Positions 9,511 to 18,410 of a stretch of DNA of 64,000 nt are shown piece after piece. The stretch spans positions 372,001 through 436,000 of the forward strand of contig NZ_JAGKIK010000002.1 in assembly GCF_017897595.1 (NCBI RefSeq), given 5' to 3'. The DNA is from Aquimarina sp. U1-2 (GTDB lineage Bacteria; Bacteroidota; Bacteroidia; Flavobacteriales; Flavobacteriaceae). Under the pieces are notes generated by a model. The model saw nothing but the letters and a program-made list of their open reading frames with translations. It had not been told where the DNA came from and did no database searches. Every line of letters starts with the position of its first letter. Position 1 is the first letter of the stretch. A program made the translations under genes and the position numbers.

Positions 9511-10542
9511 TTAGTGCTCTAATTTAAGAGATGATGCTCTTACAATAAGTTCTGGTTGTAATACAGTTTTTTGGGGTATTAATTTCTTCTTCGTGGAATT
9601 TAGCATTTCAAAAAATAGTTCGGCTGCGGCTTGTCCCATTTCGATTGGAAACTGATTCACAGAGGTAAGAGGAGGATCTGTAAATGAGGTGAAAGGTTCA
9701 TTACTAAAACCTACGAGGGCAACTTCTTCAGGTATTTTAACATTTCTTTCTTTTAAAACTTGCATAGCTCCCATAATAGCATAATCACTAGAAGAAAAAA
9801 TAGCATCAAAATCGTTATCTGTATCCAAAAGCCGTTTTGTACAATTGCGCCCATCTTCGAGTTGCATATTTCCTTCGCAAACTAGAGATTCATTAAAAGG
9901 GATGTTGTGATTTTTTAAGGCTTCTACATAGCCTCTGTATCTTTCATTATAGATATTAAATCTCTTTTTATGTGTAAAATGAGCAATTTTGGTGCATCCT
10001 TGTTTGATGAGATGTTCAGTGGCCATATAGGCACCAAGATAATCATCAATTATTACCTGACTTGTTCCTATTTCGGTGGTAGTTCTATCAAAAAGAACAA
10101 GTGGAACTCCTTTTTTTGTGACATTTTCATAATGCTCATAATCAGTAGACTTTTCTCCTACGAGCGATACTATAATTCCGTCTACTCTCGCATTTAGCAG
10201 CGTATTCACGACCGCAATTTCATTTTCAACGGTTTCTAACGATTGACTAACAACGACTCTATAATTTAGTTGATTAGCAACTTCTTCTACACCTCTTACC
10301 ACTGCCGAAAAAAAAGATCGATTTATTCTGGGAACAATAATGCCAATAAGCTGACTTTTTCCCTTTCTTAACGCAGCAGCCAAATTATTAGGTTGGTAAT
10401 TTAAATCTTTGGCCATAGTAAGCACAGCTTTTTTGGTAGCCTCGCTTATTCTGGGATTATTATTTAAAGCTCTGGATACTGTAGAGGCAGTTATGTTAAG
10501 CTTTTCAGCAATATCATGTATGGTAGTTTTCTTCGAATTCAT
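9511..10542 (-). CDS. LacI/GalR-family transcriptional regulator of the uronate locus
   Basis: The 343-residue protein opens with a LacI helix-turn-helix (TIHDIAEKLNITASTVSRAL, about residues 7-26) and the hinge NNLAAALRKGKS. A periplasmic-binding-protein-like sensor domain follows (IGIIVPRINRSFF, ASSDYAIMGAMQ, VGFSNEPFTSFTDPPLTSV). It heads the operon with uxaC and uxaB and is divergent from the second TonB receptor. Two palindromic operators lie in the shared promoter region, so it probably represses itself and the receptor. The inducer is likely a uronate or an intermediate such as KDG or tagaturonate; this is inference from context. Confidence 0.93.
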   Translation of the reverse strand: MNSKKTTIHDIAEKLNITASTVSRALNNNPRISEATKKAVLTMAKDLNYQPNNLAAALRKGKSQLIGIIVPRINRSFFSAVVRGVEEVANQLNYRVVVSQSLETVENEIAVVNTLLNARVDGIIVSLVGEKSTDYEHYENVTKKGVPLVLFDRTTTEIGTSQVIIDDYLGAYMATEHLIKQGCTKIAHFTHKKRFNIYNERYRGYVEALKNHNIPFNESLVCEGNMQLEDGRNCTKRLLDTDNDFDAIFSSSDYAIMGAMQVLKERNVKIPEEVALVGFSNEPFTSFTDPPLTSVNQFPIEMGQAAAELFFEMLNSTKKKLIPQKTVLQPELIVRASSLKLEH

Positions 10543-10625
10543 TAAGCGTAAAATACAAAAATCAATAAAGAAACTAGAAGATATAGTTTACATAATTGAT
10601 TTAGAACGCAAATATCGTAAATTAT

Positions 10626-10639
10626 TGTAATCGATTGCA
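10626..10639. promoter_or_regulatory. LacI-type operator 4
   Basis: TGTAATCGATTGCA lies 84 bases upstream of the lacI start, in the divergent lacI/TonB-receptor promoter region. It suggests autoregulation. Confidence 0.8.
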
Positions 10640-10778
10640 TAAAAAGCTTATTTTTCTTGTTTTTTTGATATTGGAATCTAGATTTTAACTACAGTATTAT
10701 TATATTTTACATTCATATCTTGTGTTTTTAATTGAATATTTTGGGATTATTTGCATAATTCATAAATAATTTATAATA

Positions 10779-10792
10779 TGCAATCGATTGCG
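10779..10792. promoter_or_regulatory. LacI-type operator 5
   Basis: TGCAATCGATTGCG lies 78 bases upstream of the second TonB receptor start, in the same 327-base divergent region as operator 4 (153 bases apart). Nothing else was recognised in this gap (10543-10869). Confidence 0.8.
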
Positions 10793-10869
10793 CAAATATG
10801 AAAACAAAAATTGAGTTCTGAGTAATTATTTGAAATCAATAATTACTTCGAGTATTTAAAGTCAGGAAT

Positions 10870-13731
10870 ATGAAAACTATTACTAAAATTATCAGGTCGT
10901 CACTCGTCCTGTTACTGTTAATTGGAATGCCTAATATGGCAATAGCAAACACTACAGATGCTATTGAAGTTTCTTCAATTTTTCAAGAAGAATATGCCAC
11001 GGTTACAGGTAGGGTGCTGGGAGATGCAGATGATCCTTTACCTGGTGTAAATGTAATTATTAGATCACTCAATTTAGGTAATTCTACAGATTGGGATGGC
11101 TTATTTACTTTAGATAGAGTTCCCAATGGTACTTATACCATCGAGATATCTTATTTGGGTTTTGAGACTTTTGAACAAGAAATAGAGGTCTCAGGATCTA
11201 CGATTATTAATCTTGGTGATTTGGTATTAAGACCATCTACAAATGATTTGGGAGAAGTTATTGTAACCGCAAATGTTGAAGGGCAACAAAAAGCATACAA
11301 CCTACAAAGAACCGCCGATAATATTAAAACTATTGTTTCTGCCGACTTGGTAAATCAGTTTCCAGACATCAATGTTGGTGAGGCACTACAACGTGTGCCA
11401 GGTGTAAATATTGAAAGAAATAATGGTGAGGGTGCTAACATCAGAATACGAGGTACCCCAAGAAATTTTACTACAGTGTCTATAGATGGTGCACAGTTAC
11501 CAGTTACAGACGGAGGTGGTGCTAGAACAGAATCTCTGGATTTGATTCCGGCAGAATTATTATCATCAATGGAGGTAACCAAAACCCCGACGGCAGATAT
11601 GGATGGTGATGCTATAGGTGGTTCGGTAAATTTGAAAACTCCAACAGCAAGAAGTAGAAAGGGAAGTATAAAAGGTACAGTTGCCGGGGGATATGCAGAT
11701 ATTTTCGAAGCAGGTGCTGTTCGCGCTAAATTAAAAATGGATAAGCGCTTTGCCGATGGTAAGTTTGGTATTCTTTTAGGAGGAAGTTTTTATAATACTG
11801 TAATCGGAGAAGAAAGGTATGAAACTAATTATGATAGTGTTAATGTTGGAGAATCAGGAGACCCCAATCGATATCGGGATTACTTGCTTAATGAATTAGA
11901 GTTAAGACCCAGAGAAAATGTTAGAACCCGACTAGGTTTTAATACTACTTTTGATTATAAATTTAACCCTACCTCTGAAGTATTCATAAAACTAGCTTTA
12001 AATAAAGTAGAAGATGAGTCTGAAAGATATAGAATTAGATACAGAGGAAGAGGTGCATTTTTAGATTCTTCAGACCCAACCCTAGTGGGTGGTCCTGGTT
12101 CTGATGCCAGATTTAGAAAAGATGTGGCCGATCAAGTCACAGACCGTGAAAATGTTACCTTCACTTTTGGAGGAAAACATACTATAGCTTCTTTTGCTAA
12201 ACTTGATTATGGATATTCATTTTCAAGGTCTGAACGCTTTCAAACCGTAGACCGCACCGTTTTTAGAAGAAGAGGTATTACGTATAGAATTGATCAATCA
12301 GATAGAGATTTTCCTCAATTTATTCCTTTAGATTTTGATCCTACAGATATTTCTCAGCTCGAGTTCTCTGCTTTTCAAAGAGATCAACCTCGATTAACAC
12401 AAGGTAGAATTCAAACCATACAAACGAATGTTGCATTTCCGTTTATTCTCAATACAAAGATTAATGGCGAAATAAAAGTGGGAGGAAAAGTAAGACTACA
12501 ACAAAATTTGAGAAGAACAACAAATAATCAATGGGGTAATTTTGATGGTCAGTATTTTCTAGATCAAGTTGTAGGAGATGACCAAGGGTCTATATTTGAT
12601 GGAACCTATGACCTTGGTGCATTTCCATCACCTTCTAGAACATTACAACACTTTAATGACAACTTCAATCTCTATCTGTTTAATGAAAACGAATCTGCAG
12701 AAAATTCGTTGAGGGACACTTTTAATGTAGATGAAGATGTATATGCTACTTATATACAAAGCAAATTTAATATTCAGGACTTAACGGTTTTATTAGGGGT
12801 AAGGTATGAAAATACAGAGGCATCTTATGATGCATTGGCAGTACAAAATAACGCCGGGATCGTAACCTCAGAGTCCGTATCTGGAGCTCCTTCGTTTGAT
12901 TTTTTCTTGCCCAATGTACAGTTAAAATATGCTTTGAATGAATTTACGAATATTAGAGCGGCATTTACACAATCTTTTGCGCGTCCTGATCTTTTTGATT
13001 TGGTGCCTAGAGAAAATAGAAGTTTTGCTGATAATGAAATAAGAGAAGGGAATCCAGATTTACAGCCTGCATTTGCTAACAATTTTGATCTTTCATTAGA
13101 GCATTATTTTGCGACTGATGGTATTGCTTCAGTTGGTGTTTTTCATAAACGAATTGATGATTTTATTTTTCAGCAAGCTTCTTTGGTAGATGGTGGACCT
13201 TTTGATGGTTGGCAACGATTTAAACCGGTTAATGGTGAAGAAGCAGAACTCACAGGAGTAGAGGTTGCACTAGCGAAGAAGTTAAACTTTTTGCCCGGTT
13301 TTCTATCTGGTTTTGGAGTATTCCTCAATTATACTTACGTAACGAGTGAAAGTACCTTTGTGAGTTTAGATGAGGAAACTGGACTGACTACAACTCGAGA
13401 GGATATTCCTTTTGTAGGTCAGGCAGAACATACTTATAATGCAGCCTTATATTATGACAAAAAAGGATTTAGCGCTAGGCTATCTCTAAATTATAATGAC
13501 AGTTCTATAGATAGTTTTACCCAGGATCCTATGTTTGATAGATTCTTAGATGAAAGATATCAATTAGATGGGAATGCTTCTTATAAAATTAATGATTACT
13601 TCACTGTTTTTGTAGAGCTACAGAATTTACTAGATGATCCGGTAGTACTTTATGAAGAAGTAAGAGAGCGAGTGCTTAATTATGAACGTTATGGCTGGAC
13701 GGGAAGATTAGGTGTCAATTTTAAATTTTAA
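10870..13731 (+). CDS. TonB-dependent receptor (CarboxypepD-plug type), second of two
   Basis: The 953-residue outer-membrane receptor has a signal peptide (about 1-27), a CarboxypepD-like domain (about 43-120, VTGRVLGDADDPLPGVNV), a plug (GEALQRVPGVNIERNNGEG, IRGTPRNFTTVSIDGAQL) and a beta-barrel ending RLGVNFKF. It is a close paralogue of the receptor at 1883-4729, sharing QRVPGVNI, RGTPRN and MDGDAIGGSVNL. No SusD follows; instead a beta-helix lipoprotein starts 35 bases downstream and may be its surface partner. A LacI operator sits in its promoter region. It likely brings uronate-containing oligosaccharides into the periplasm. Confidence 0.93.
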   Translation: MKTITKIIRSSLVLLLLIGMPNMAIANTTDAIEVSSIFQEEYATVTGRVLGDADDPLPGVNVIIRSLNLGNSTDWDGLFTLDRVPNGTYTIEISYLGFETFEQEIEVSGSTIINLGDLVLRPSTNDLGEVIVTANVEGQQKAYNLQRTADNIKTIVSADLVNQFPDINVGEALQRVPGVNIERNNGEGANIRIRGTPRNFTTVSIDGAQLPVTDGGGARTESLDLIPAELLSSMEVTKTPTADMDGDAIGGSVNLKTPTARSRKGSIKGTVAGGYADIFEAGAVRAKLKMDKRFADGKFGILLGGSFYNTVIGEERYETNYDSVNVGESGDPNRYRDYLLNELELRPRENVRTRLGFNTTFDYKFNPTSEVFIKLALNKVEDESERYRIRYRGRGAFLDSSDPTLVGGPGSDARFRKDVADQVTDRENVTFTFGGKHTIASFAKLDYGYSFSRSERFQTVDRTVFRRRGITYRIDQSDRDFPQFIPLDFDPTDISQLEFSAFQRDQPRLTQGRIQTIQTNVAFPFILNTKINGEIKVGGKVRLQQNLRRTTNNQWGNFDGQYFLDQVVGDDQGSIFDGTYDLGAFPSPSRTLQHFNDNFNLYLFNENESAENSLRDTFNVDEDVYATYIQSKFNIQDLTVLLGVRYENTEASYDALAVQNNAGIVTSESVSGAPSFDFFLPNVQLKYALNEFTNIRAAFTQSFARPDLFDLVPRENRSFADNEIREGNPDLQPAFANNFDLSLEHYFATDGIASVGVFHKRIDDFIFQQASLVDGGPFDGWQRFKPVNGEEAELTGVEVALAKKLNFLPGFLSGFGVFLNYTYVTSESTFVSLDEETGLTTTREDIPFVGQAEHTYNAALYYDKKGFSARLSLNYNDSSIDSFTQDPMFDRFLDERYQLDGNASYKINDYFTVFVELQNLLDDPVVLYEEVRERVLNYERYGWTGRLGVNFKF

Positions 13732-13766
13732 TCTGGATGAAACGAATAGTAATAAAATCTAAACGT

Positions 13767-15290
13767 ATGAAAAATAACATATATAAAATCACTTGTTGTT
13801 TGTTTCTTTGTGCATTATTCTTGGCGTGTGATAGAAATGATGATGAAGATTTCGGACCAGTAGAATATAGAGTACCAACAATAGATTTAGGCAGAACCGA
13901 TGCACAATTAGGTGTTGGCCAGTTTATCAATCTTACGATAGAAATCAGAACATTTACTACATTGAAATCCATACAAGTTGTCGAAGGATCGAATGTAATA
14001 CAAGATGTTTCTTTTGATGGCAATGAAGGAAACTTAGATTTCACTTTTCTTTATAGAGTTCCTGCTGACTGGCTGGATACAATGAGAGATCTTACTTTTA
14101 CCGTTACAGATAGATTAAATCAAAAAGCTACGGCAACCTTTCAGGTTTCAGTTTCTGAAATTGTACCACAATATACAATTGAAGATGTAACAATTGATGG
14201 ACAGGATTATAAGGAAATTACGGGTATTGTAAATCTTGATGAAACGTTAACCAATGATAATTTGTATATTCTTAATGGTGAAGTTGCCGTAGAACAATCA
14301 ACGACTCTAACTATTGAAGAGGGTACAACGATTTATGGAGTAGACGAAACTTCTAGGTTAAGAGTAAGACAATTCGGAACCATAGCAGCCGAAGGAACTA
14401 CCGAGGAACCTATTGTGTTTACATCCTTTGAAACAGCTCCGGGACAATCTGGAAACGCTGCTCCTGGAAGTTGGAGCGGAGTGCAGATTGAAGGTAGCGG
14501 TCCGGTGGATAATTCTGGAGTTTTCAAGTATGTAAGGATAGAATATGCCGGAGGAGGTGATGATGCCTTTCAATTGAGTAGTGTTGGTGCACAAACTACC
14601 GTAGAATATGTTCAAGTGTATCGAAGTGTTGATAATGCATTTAGAATTAATGGTGGAGGTGTGAATTTGAAATATATCATTGCTACTGATTGTGAAGATG
14701 CGAGCATACGTTATGACGATAATAATGATGCAGGCTGGGAAGGTAATGGACAGTTTTGGATAATAAACACTACGTTTACGGGTAATGCAGTTGAAGGTCG
14801 TGATGATGCCAGTGCATTCATTTCGAACGTGACAATTACAGGATCTGGTTTTAATGATGCCAGCTCTGCACCTGGAGGCTTTGGATTTTTAATACGAAAT
14901 AATGCAACAGCAAGAGTTTACAATGCTATAGTTACCGGAGTAGAAACCTCTATAAGATACCGAAATGGGTCAGAAGACTTTTTAAGAACACCAAGTGTTT
15001 TTAGCAATAGCACTTGTTTTGGTAACGACGAAGATGCAGATGACCCTGGTTTTCATAGCTCTGCAGAGATTTTTGATCCTACAGATTCAAGCTACGATCC
15101 AATTTTTAATAACTCGGTAGTACCTTTTGCTATAACCAATTCTTATATAGGGGTGTCAACAGCAAACTCTACAGATCCTAGTTTAATCGATTCATTTTTT
15201 GAATCTGCAAATTACGTAGGAGCAGTGCAAGAGGGGAATGATTGGACAGTGGGTTGGACGCGCAATATCGATGGAACAATAAGAGAATAA
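13767..15290 (+). CDS. Right-handed beta-helix surface lipoprotein downstream of the TonB receptor
   Basis: The 507-residue protein has a lipoprotein signal (MKNNIYKITCC...FLAC, then DRNDDED), an Ig-like N-terminal part and a parallel beta-helix with repeated short rungs (LTIEEGTTIYG, SWSGVQIEGSGPV, FKYVRIEYAGGGDDA). Such proteins often replace SusD beside this receptor type; a glycan-binding or weak lyase role is possible, but no catalytic motif is visible. I chose the ATG at 13767 over the one at 13737 because it gives a clean lipoprotein signal and is preceded by AAACGT, a context shared with four other starts here. It is probably co-transcribed with the receptor. Confidence 0.75.
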   Translation: MKNNIYKITCCLFLCALFLACDRNDDEDFGPVEYRVPTIDLGRTDAQLGVGQFINLTIEIRTFTTLKSIQVVEGSNVIQDVSFDGNEGNLDFTFLYRVPADWLDTMRDLTFTVTDRLNQKATATFQVSVSEIVPQYTIEDVTIDGQDYKEITGIVNLDETLTNDNLYILNGEVAVEQSTTLTIEEGTTIYGVDETSRLRVRQFGTIAAEGTTEEPIVFTSFETAPGQSGNAAPGSWSGVQIEGSGPVDNSGVFKYVRIEYAGGGDDAFQLSSVGAQTTVEYVQVYRSVDNAFRINGGGVNLKYIIATDCEDASIRYDDNNDAGWEGNGQFWIINTTFTGNAVEGRDDASAFISNVTITGSGFNDASSAPGGFGFLIRNNATARVYNAIVTGVETSIRYRNGSEDFLRTPSVFSNSTCFGNDEDADDPGFHSSAEIFDPTDSSYDPIFNNSVVPFAITNSYIGVSTANSTDPSLIDSFFESANYVGAVQEGNDWTVGWTRNIDGTIRE

Positions 15291-15743
15291 ATTCAATGAT
15301 ATAATAAGATCAAAATATAAGTACATGTCTATTAAAAACATGTTTCAGCCGTTTATTTTTTTAATGGTCAGATGGAATCGCCATTTAATCCTATCAGTGG
15401 GTATTATCCTAATTATTATGGCTTATTTCATATCAGGTTGTTGGATTGGGCGTATTACCAGGTCTATTCTATAATGAATAAACTGGATCGTATCATTGAT
15501 GCTGAATAGAAAAAACCAAAAAGAAATGAAATATTGAAAAATATAATAAGTTATGTGCAATCACCTGCGTTTATGATAGTAACCTATGCAGATAATTTTA
15601 GAATGAAAGATGTATCAATTTCATACTAAAAAAGGATATGGCTAGACATGGCTTATGTTTATTAGAAGTTAGTAACGTTGATTCTACCAATATAGTCAGA
15701 AATTCAATACATAAAGAAACTTTTGTATTTGTAAAGAAACAGA
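15291..15743. other. Intergenic region with a dispersed repeat and gene debris
   Basis: This 453-base gap separates the receptor/beta-helix pair from the enzyme genes. It contains one copy of the GGAATCGCC...GGCTTATTTCATA repeat (15365-15432) and a stop-interrupted frame (15474-15754). No operator or clear promoter was seen. Confidence 0.5.
15365..15432 (+). repeat. Dispersed repeat, family B, copy 1
   Basis: The sequence GGTCAGATGGAATCGCC, then about 35 bases and ATTATGGCTTATTTCATAT, matches copies at 33218-33312, 45750-45848 and (reverse) 49621-49672. This copy lacks the inner CCTGCCTGCC hairpin seen at 33218 and 45750. Confidence 0.7.
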
Positions 15744-15754
15744 ATGAAACATAA
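15474..15754 (+). pseudogene. Possible decayed reading frame of unknown origin
   Basis: A frame starting at ATG 15474 reads MNKLDRIIDAE, a stop, then KNIISYVQSPAFMIVTYAD and VSISY before another stop. A shifted frame then continues KKDMARHGLCLLEVSN to the stop at 15754. The residue composition looks like former coding sequence broken by one nonsense change and one frameshift. I do not recognise a family. It overlaps the start of the next gene by 11 bases. Confidence 0.25.
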
Positions 15755-16994
15755 AATAGTCACTGTAGTATTCATCAGTATTGTCTTACAGGCCTGCGCG
15801 CAAAAACCTAAATTGATTTTAGACATTGCTTATAAAGAAAAAATAGTTTCTTCTTTAAACCAGGCTGTACAGCATACAAGTAAAGCGATGCTTGATGATA
15901 AGGGGATGGCCAAAGGGAATTACCATATTATTACAGGTGAGTGGAAGGAATATGAACCTGCATGGCATACTGGTCAAGCTATTTATGGTTTGCTAAATGC
16001 TTATAAAGTTACCGATAATAAGAAAGCCTTAGAAGAAGCCGTACGCGCAGGTGACTGGTGGATAAGCCTTCAATTTCCCAAAGGACATAAATTAGCAGGA
16101 TATCTCAATGCAAAACATGGTAACAAATTAGGAGATTTGATCAATACAACCACAATTGCCGATGGAACACCTGGATTATTTAATCTTAGTGATGTCACAG
16201 GTAATAAAAAGTATGCTGATGCCGCTACAAATGCAGGAGCCTGGATTCTTGATAATTTATACATTCCTGATGAACGCCTCAGCTATAATATCGTAGCTAG
16301 TGATACGGGCGAGATATGGAAAGATAAAAGTCCACATGAGCAACATCAGGGATTAACTTTTAGTATCAAACACGTTGCCAGACCAAACGCAGAGGGATAT
16401 TTATGGAAAGATGTGTACTTGCATACAGGTGAAGAACGTTTTAAGAACGCGTTTTTAGAGATTTGTAATAAACTTGTCGATGATCAATCCGACAATGGAT
16501 GGTGGATAGAATATGAACCCAACGACCCTAAAACAGGAAAAATACATGGGCGTTTCAATACCTGGAATGCCGAAGCGCTTTTAGAAGCTTATACACTTAC
16601 TAATGAACAAAAATTTTTAAATGCAGCTATCAAAACAGCTCAGGCGCTTGCAAAAATACAAGATAGAACAGGGGTCATTTGGTATAGTAGTTATCTAGAT
16701 GGGAATCATGACAGACGTAGTCCCTGCGGTAGTGCGGCAAGTTTTGCCGGCATTTTGTGGTTACAGCTATACGAATTAGGAATCACCGATTTTGAAGAAA
16801 ATATAAAGAGAGCCTTAGACTTTACACTAAAAAATCAATTTAGTAAAGACCATGAAGATCCAAACTTGGCCGGCGCTTATTACGAGATTAGGCAAAAAGC
16901 CAAAAAAGATGGCCAATTCGAATTGTATTATCGTGATATAGCCACCAGTTTTGGAATGCGATTTTTAAGTGATGTATATCAAAATGCATTTTAA
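15744..16994 (+). CDS. Predicted (alpha/alpha)-barrel glycan-active lipoprotein, family not recognised
   Basis: The 416-residue protein has a lipoprotein signal (SIVLQACAQ). The body is helical with recurring aromatic, glycine-rich turns (PAWHTGQAIYGLL, GDWWISLQ, NGWWIEYEP, FNTWNAEALLEAY, SPCGSAASFAGILWLQLYEL), the pattern of six-hairpin (alpha/alpha)6 glycosidases and some polysaccharide lyases such as GH88/GH105 relatives. I do not see a certain catalytic motif for any named family. It begins the plus-strand enzyme series with GH28-like, enolase-like, GH2, sulfatase and a toroid protein, with gaps of only a few bases, so a role in glycan breakdown is likely. The substrate is unknown. Confidence 0.6.
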   Translation: MKHKIVTVVFISIVLQACAQKPKLILDIAYKEKIVSSLNQAVQHTSKAMLDDKGMAKGNYHIITGEWKEYEPAWHTGQAIYGLLNAYKVTDNKKALEEAVRAGDWWISLQFPKGHKLAGYLNAKHGNKLGDLINTTTIADGTPGLFNLSDVTGNKKYADAATNAGAWILDNLYIPDERLSYNIVASDTGEIWKDKSPHEQHQGLTFSIKHVARPNAEGYLWKDVYLHTGEERFKNAFLEICNKLVDDQSDNGWWIEYEPNDPKTGKIHGRFNTWNAEALLEAYTLTNEQKFLNAAIKTAQALAKIQDRTGVIWYSSYLDGNHDRRSPCGSAASFAGILWLQLYELGITDFEENIKRALDFTLKNQFSKDHEDPNLAGAYYEIRQKAKKDGQFELYYRDIATSFGMRFLSDVYQNAF

Positions 16995-17006
16995 TATAAG
17001 ATCAAA

Positions 17007-18407
17007 ATGAAAAAAATAGTATTTGTAGTAGTGGTTTGCATTATCTCTTGTTGTTCTCCTAAAAAAACAACACAAAGTAGTTTCAACGAGAACTATGCAA
17101 AGGCAAAAATTGATACTGCCTGGAATCAAACCATGCCTAATATTTTAAAACAAATTATCCCTCCTTCATTTAAAGATACGACTTACTTAATTTCTGACAC
17201 ACTAAACTTTAGAGATACGCTTAATCAGGTAATCGAGCAGGTATCTGTAAATGGAGGAGGAACTATCAAAGTCGTTCCAGGGGGTTACAACGTAAAAGGT
17301 TCAATTTTCATGAAGTCTAATGTGAATCTAAATCTTTCAGAAGGTGTGGTTTTAAATTTTTCTCCAAATCCCGAAGATTATTTACCGGTCGTAAAAATGC
17401 GCTGGGAAGGAACATTTATAATGAACTACTCTCCTTTGTTTTATGCATTAGAACAAGAAAATATTGCGATTACAGGACAAGGGACAATAGATGGCCATTG
17501 CGAAGAAATCTGGGCACCCTGGAAACAAAAGCAGAAACCAGACAAGATGCGGGCACGGCAAATGGGCAATGATAAGGTGCCAATACAAGATCGTGTTTTT
17601 GGCGACGGTCATTTTTTACGTCCTCCGGGAATTCAATTTATAGCATGTAAGAACATTCTACTTGAAGACTTTACGATAAAGAGTACTCCATTCTGGACTA
17701 TAAACCCTATACTATCTGAAAATATAACGGCACGCGGGTTAACTATTCAAAGAGGAACCACCAATGATGATGGTTTTGATCCCGAGAGTTGTAAAAATGT
17801 ATTGATCGAGAATTGTATAATTAATACACATGATGATTGTATTGCTATCAAAGCTGGTCGCGATCAAGATGGATGGGAATATCCTCCTTCAGAAAATATT
17901 GTGATTAGAAATAATGATTTTACGAATATTGTAGGTAGTGGTTTTTGCATAGGCTCTGAAATGTCTGCCGGGGTTCGCAATGTATTTGCAGAAAATAATA
18001 TACTACGCGGGAGCGATAAACATGCTTTTCAATTTAAAAGTAATCCGGATCGAGGAGGGTTTATTGAAGAAATATATATGCGCAATATGAAAGTGATGAA
18101 CCCGGTAAAATATGGTTTCGAATTTACTACAGACTACAAAGGATGGCGCGGTAATGCGTATTTTGTAAAGTACAATAATTTTTACTTTCAGAATATAACG
18201 CTCGAAGAAGCTTCAGAGATTTCGATTAAGATCAATGGCCGAGAAGAAGAAAATATCCATAGTGTATACATGGAAGATATTTCGGTGAAAAGATCTCCAG
18301 CTCCGGTAATTGCAAATTTTACCCAAGACCTGTTATTGAAGAATATTTCCGTTAACGGGAAAATGATTTCAGATAAAGATATCACCACAACCACAGAAAA
18401 GAAATAA
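17007..18407 (+). CDS. GH28-like (polygalacturonase-fold) lipoprotein with altered active-site motifs
   Basis: The 466-residue protein has a short lipoprotein signal (VCIISCC) and a beta-helix with the GH28 landmarks. The acidic residues are in place: Asp254-Asp255 (TTNDDGFDPES, the NTD motif) and Asp276-Asp277 (HDDCIAIKAG). Two other signatures differ: GHG is GSG (310-312, His to Ser) before IGSEMS, and RIK is QFK (342-344, Arg to Gln). The catalytic acids therefore remain but the substrate-binding His and Arg are lost, so the enzyme may act on a non-galacturonate or modified residue. It lies between the toroid-like gene and an enolase-superfamily gene, 3 bases from the latter. Confidence 0.85.
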   Translation: MKKIVFVVVVCIISCCSPKKTTQSSFNENYAKAKIDTAWNQTMPNILKQIIPPSFKDTTYLISDTLNFRDTLNQVIEQVSVNGGGTIKVVPGGYNVKGSIFMKSNVNLNLSEGVVLNFSPNPEDYLPVVKMRWEGTFIMNYSPLFYALEQENIAITGQGTIDGHCEEIWAPWKQKQKPDKMRARQMGNDKVPIQDRVFGDGHFLRPPGIQFIACKNILLEDFTIKSTPFWTINPILSENITARGLTIQRGTTNDDGFDPESCKNVLIENCIINTHDDCIAIKAGRDQDGWEYPPSENIVIRNNDFTNIVGSGFCIGSEMSAGVRNVFAENNILRGSDKHAFQFKSNPDRGGFIEEIYMRNMKVMNPVKYGFEFTTDYKGWRGNAYFVKYNNFYFQNITLEEASEISIKINGREEENIHSVYMEDISVKRSPAPVIANFTQDLLLKNISVNGKMISDKDITTTTEKK

Positions 18408-18410
18408 ATT

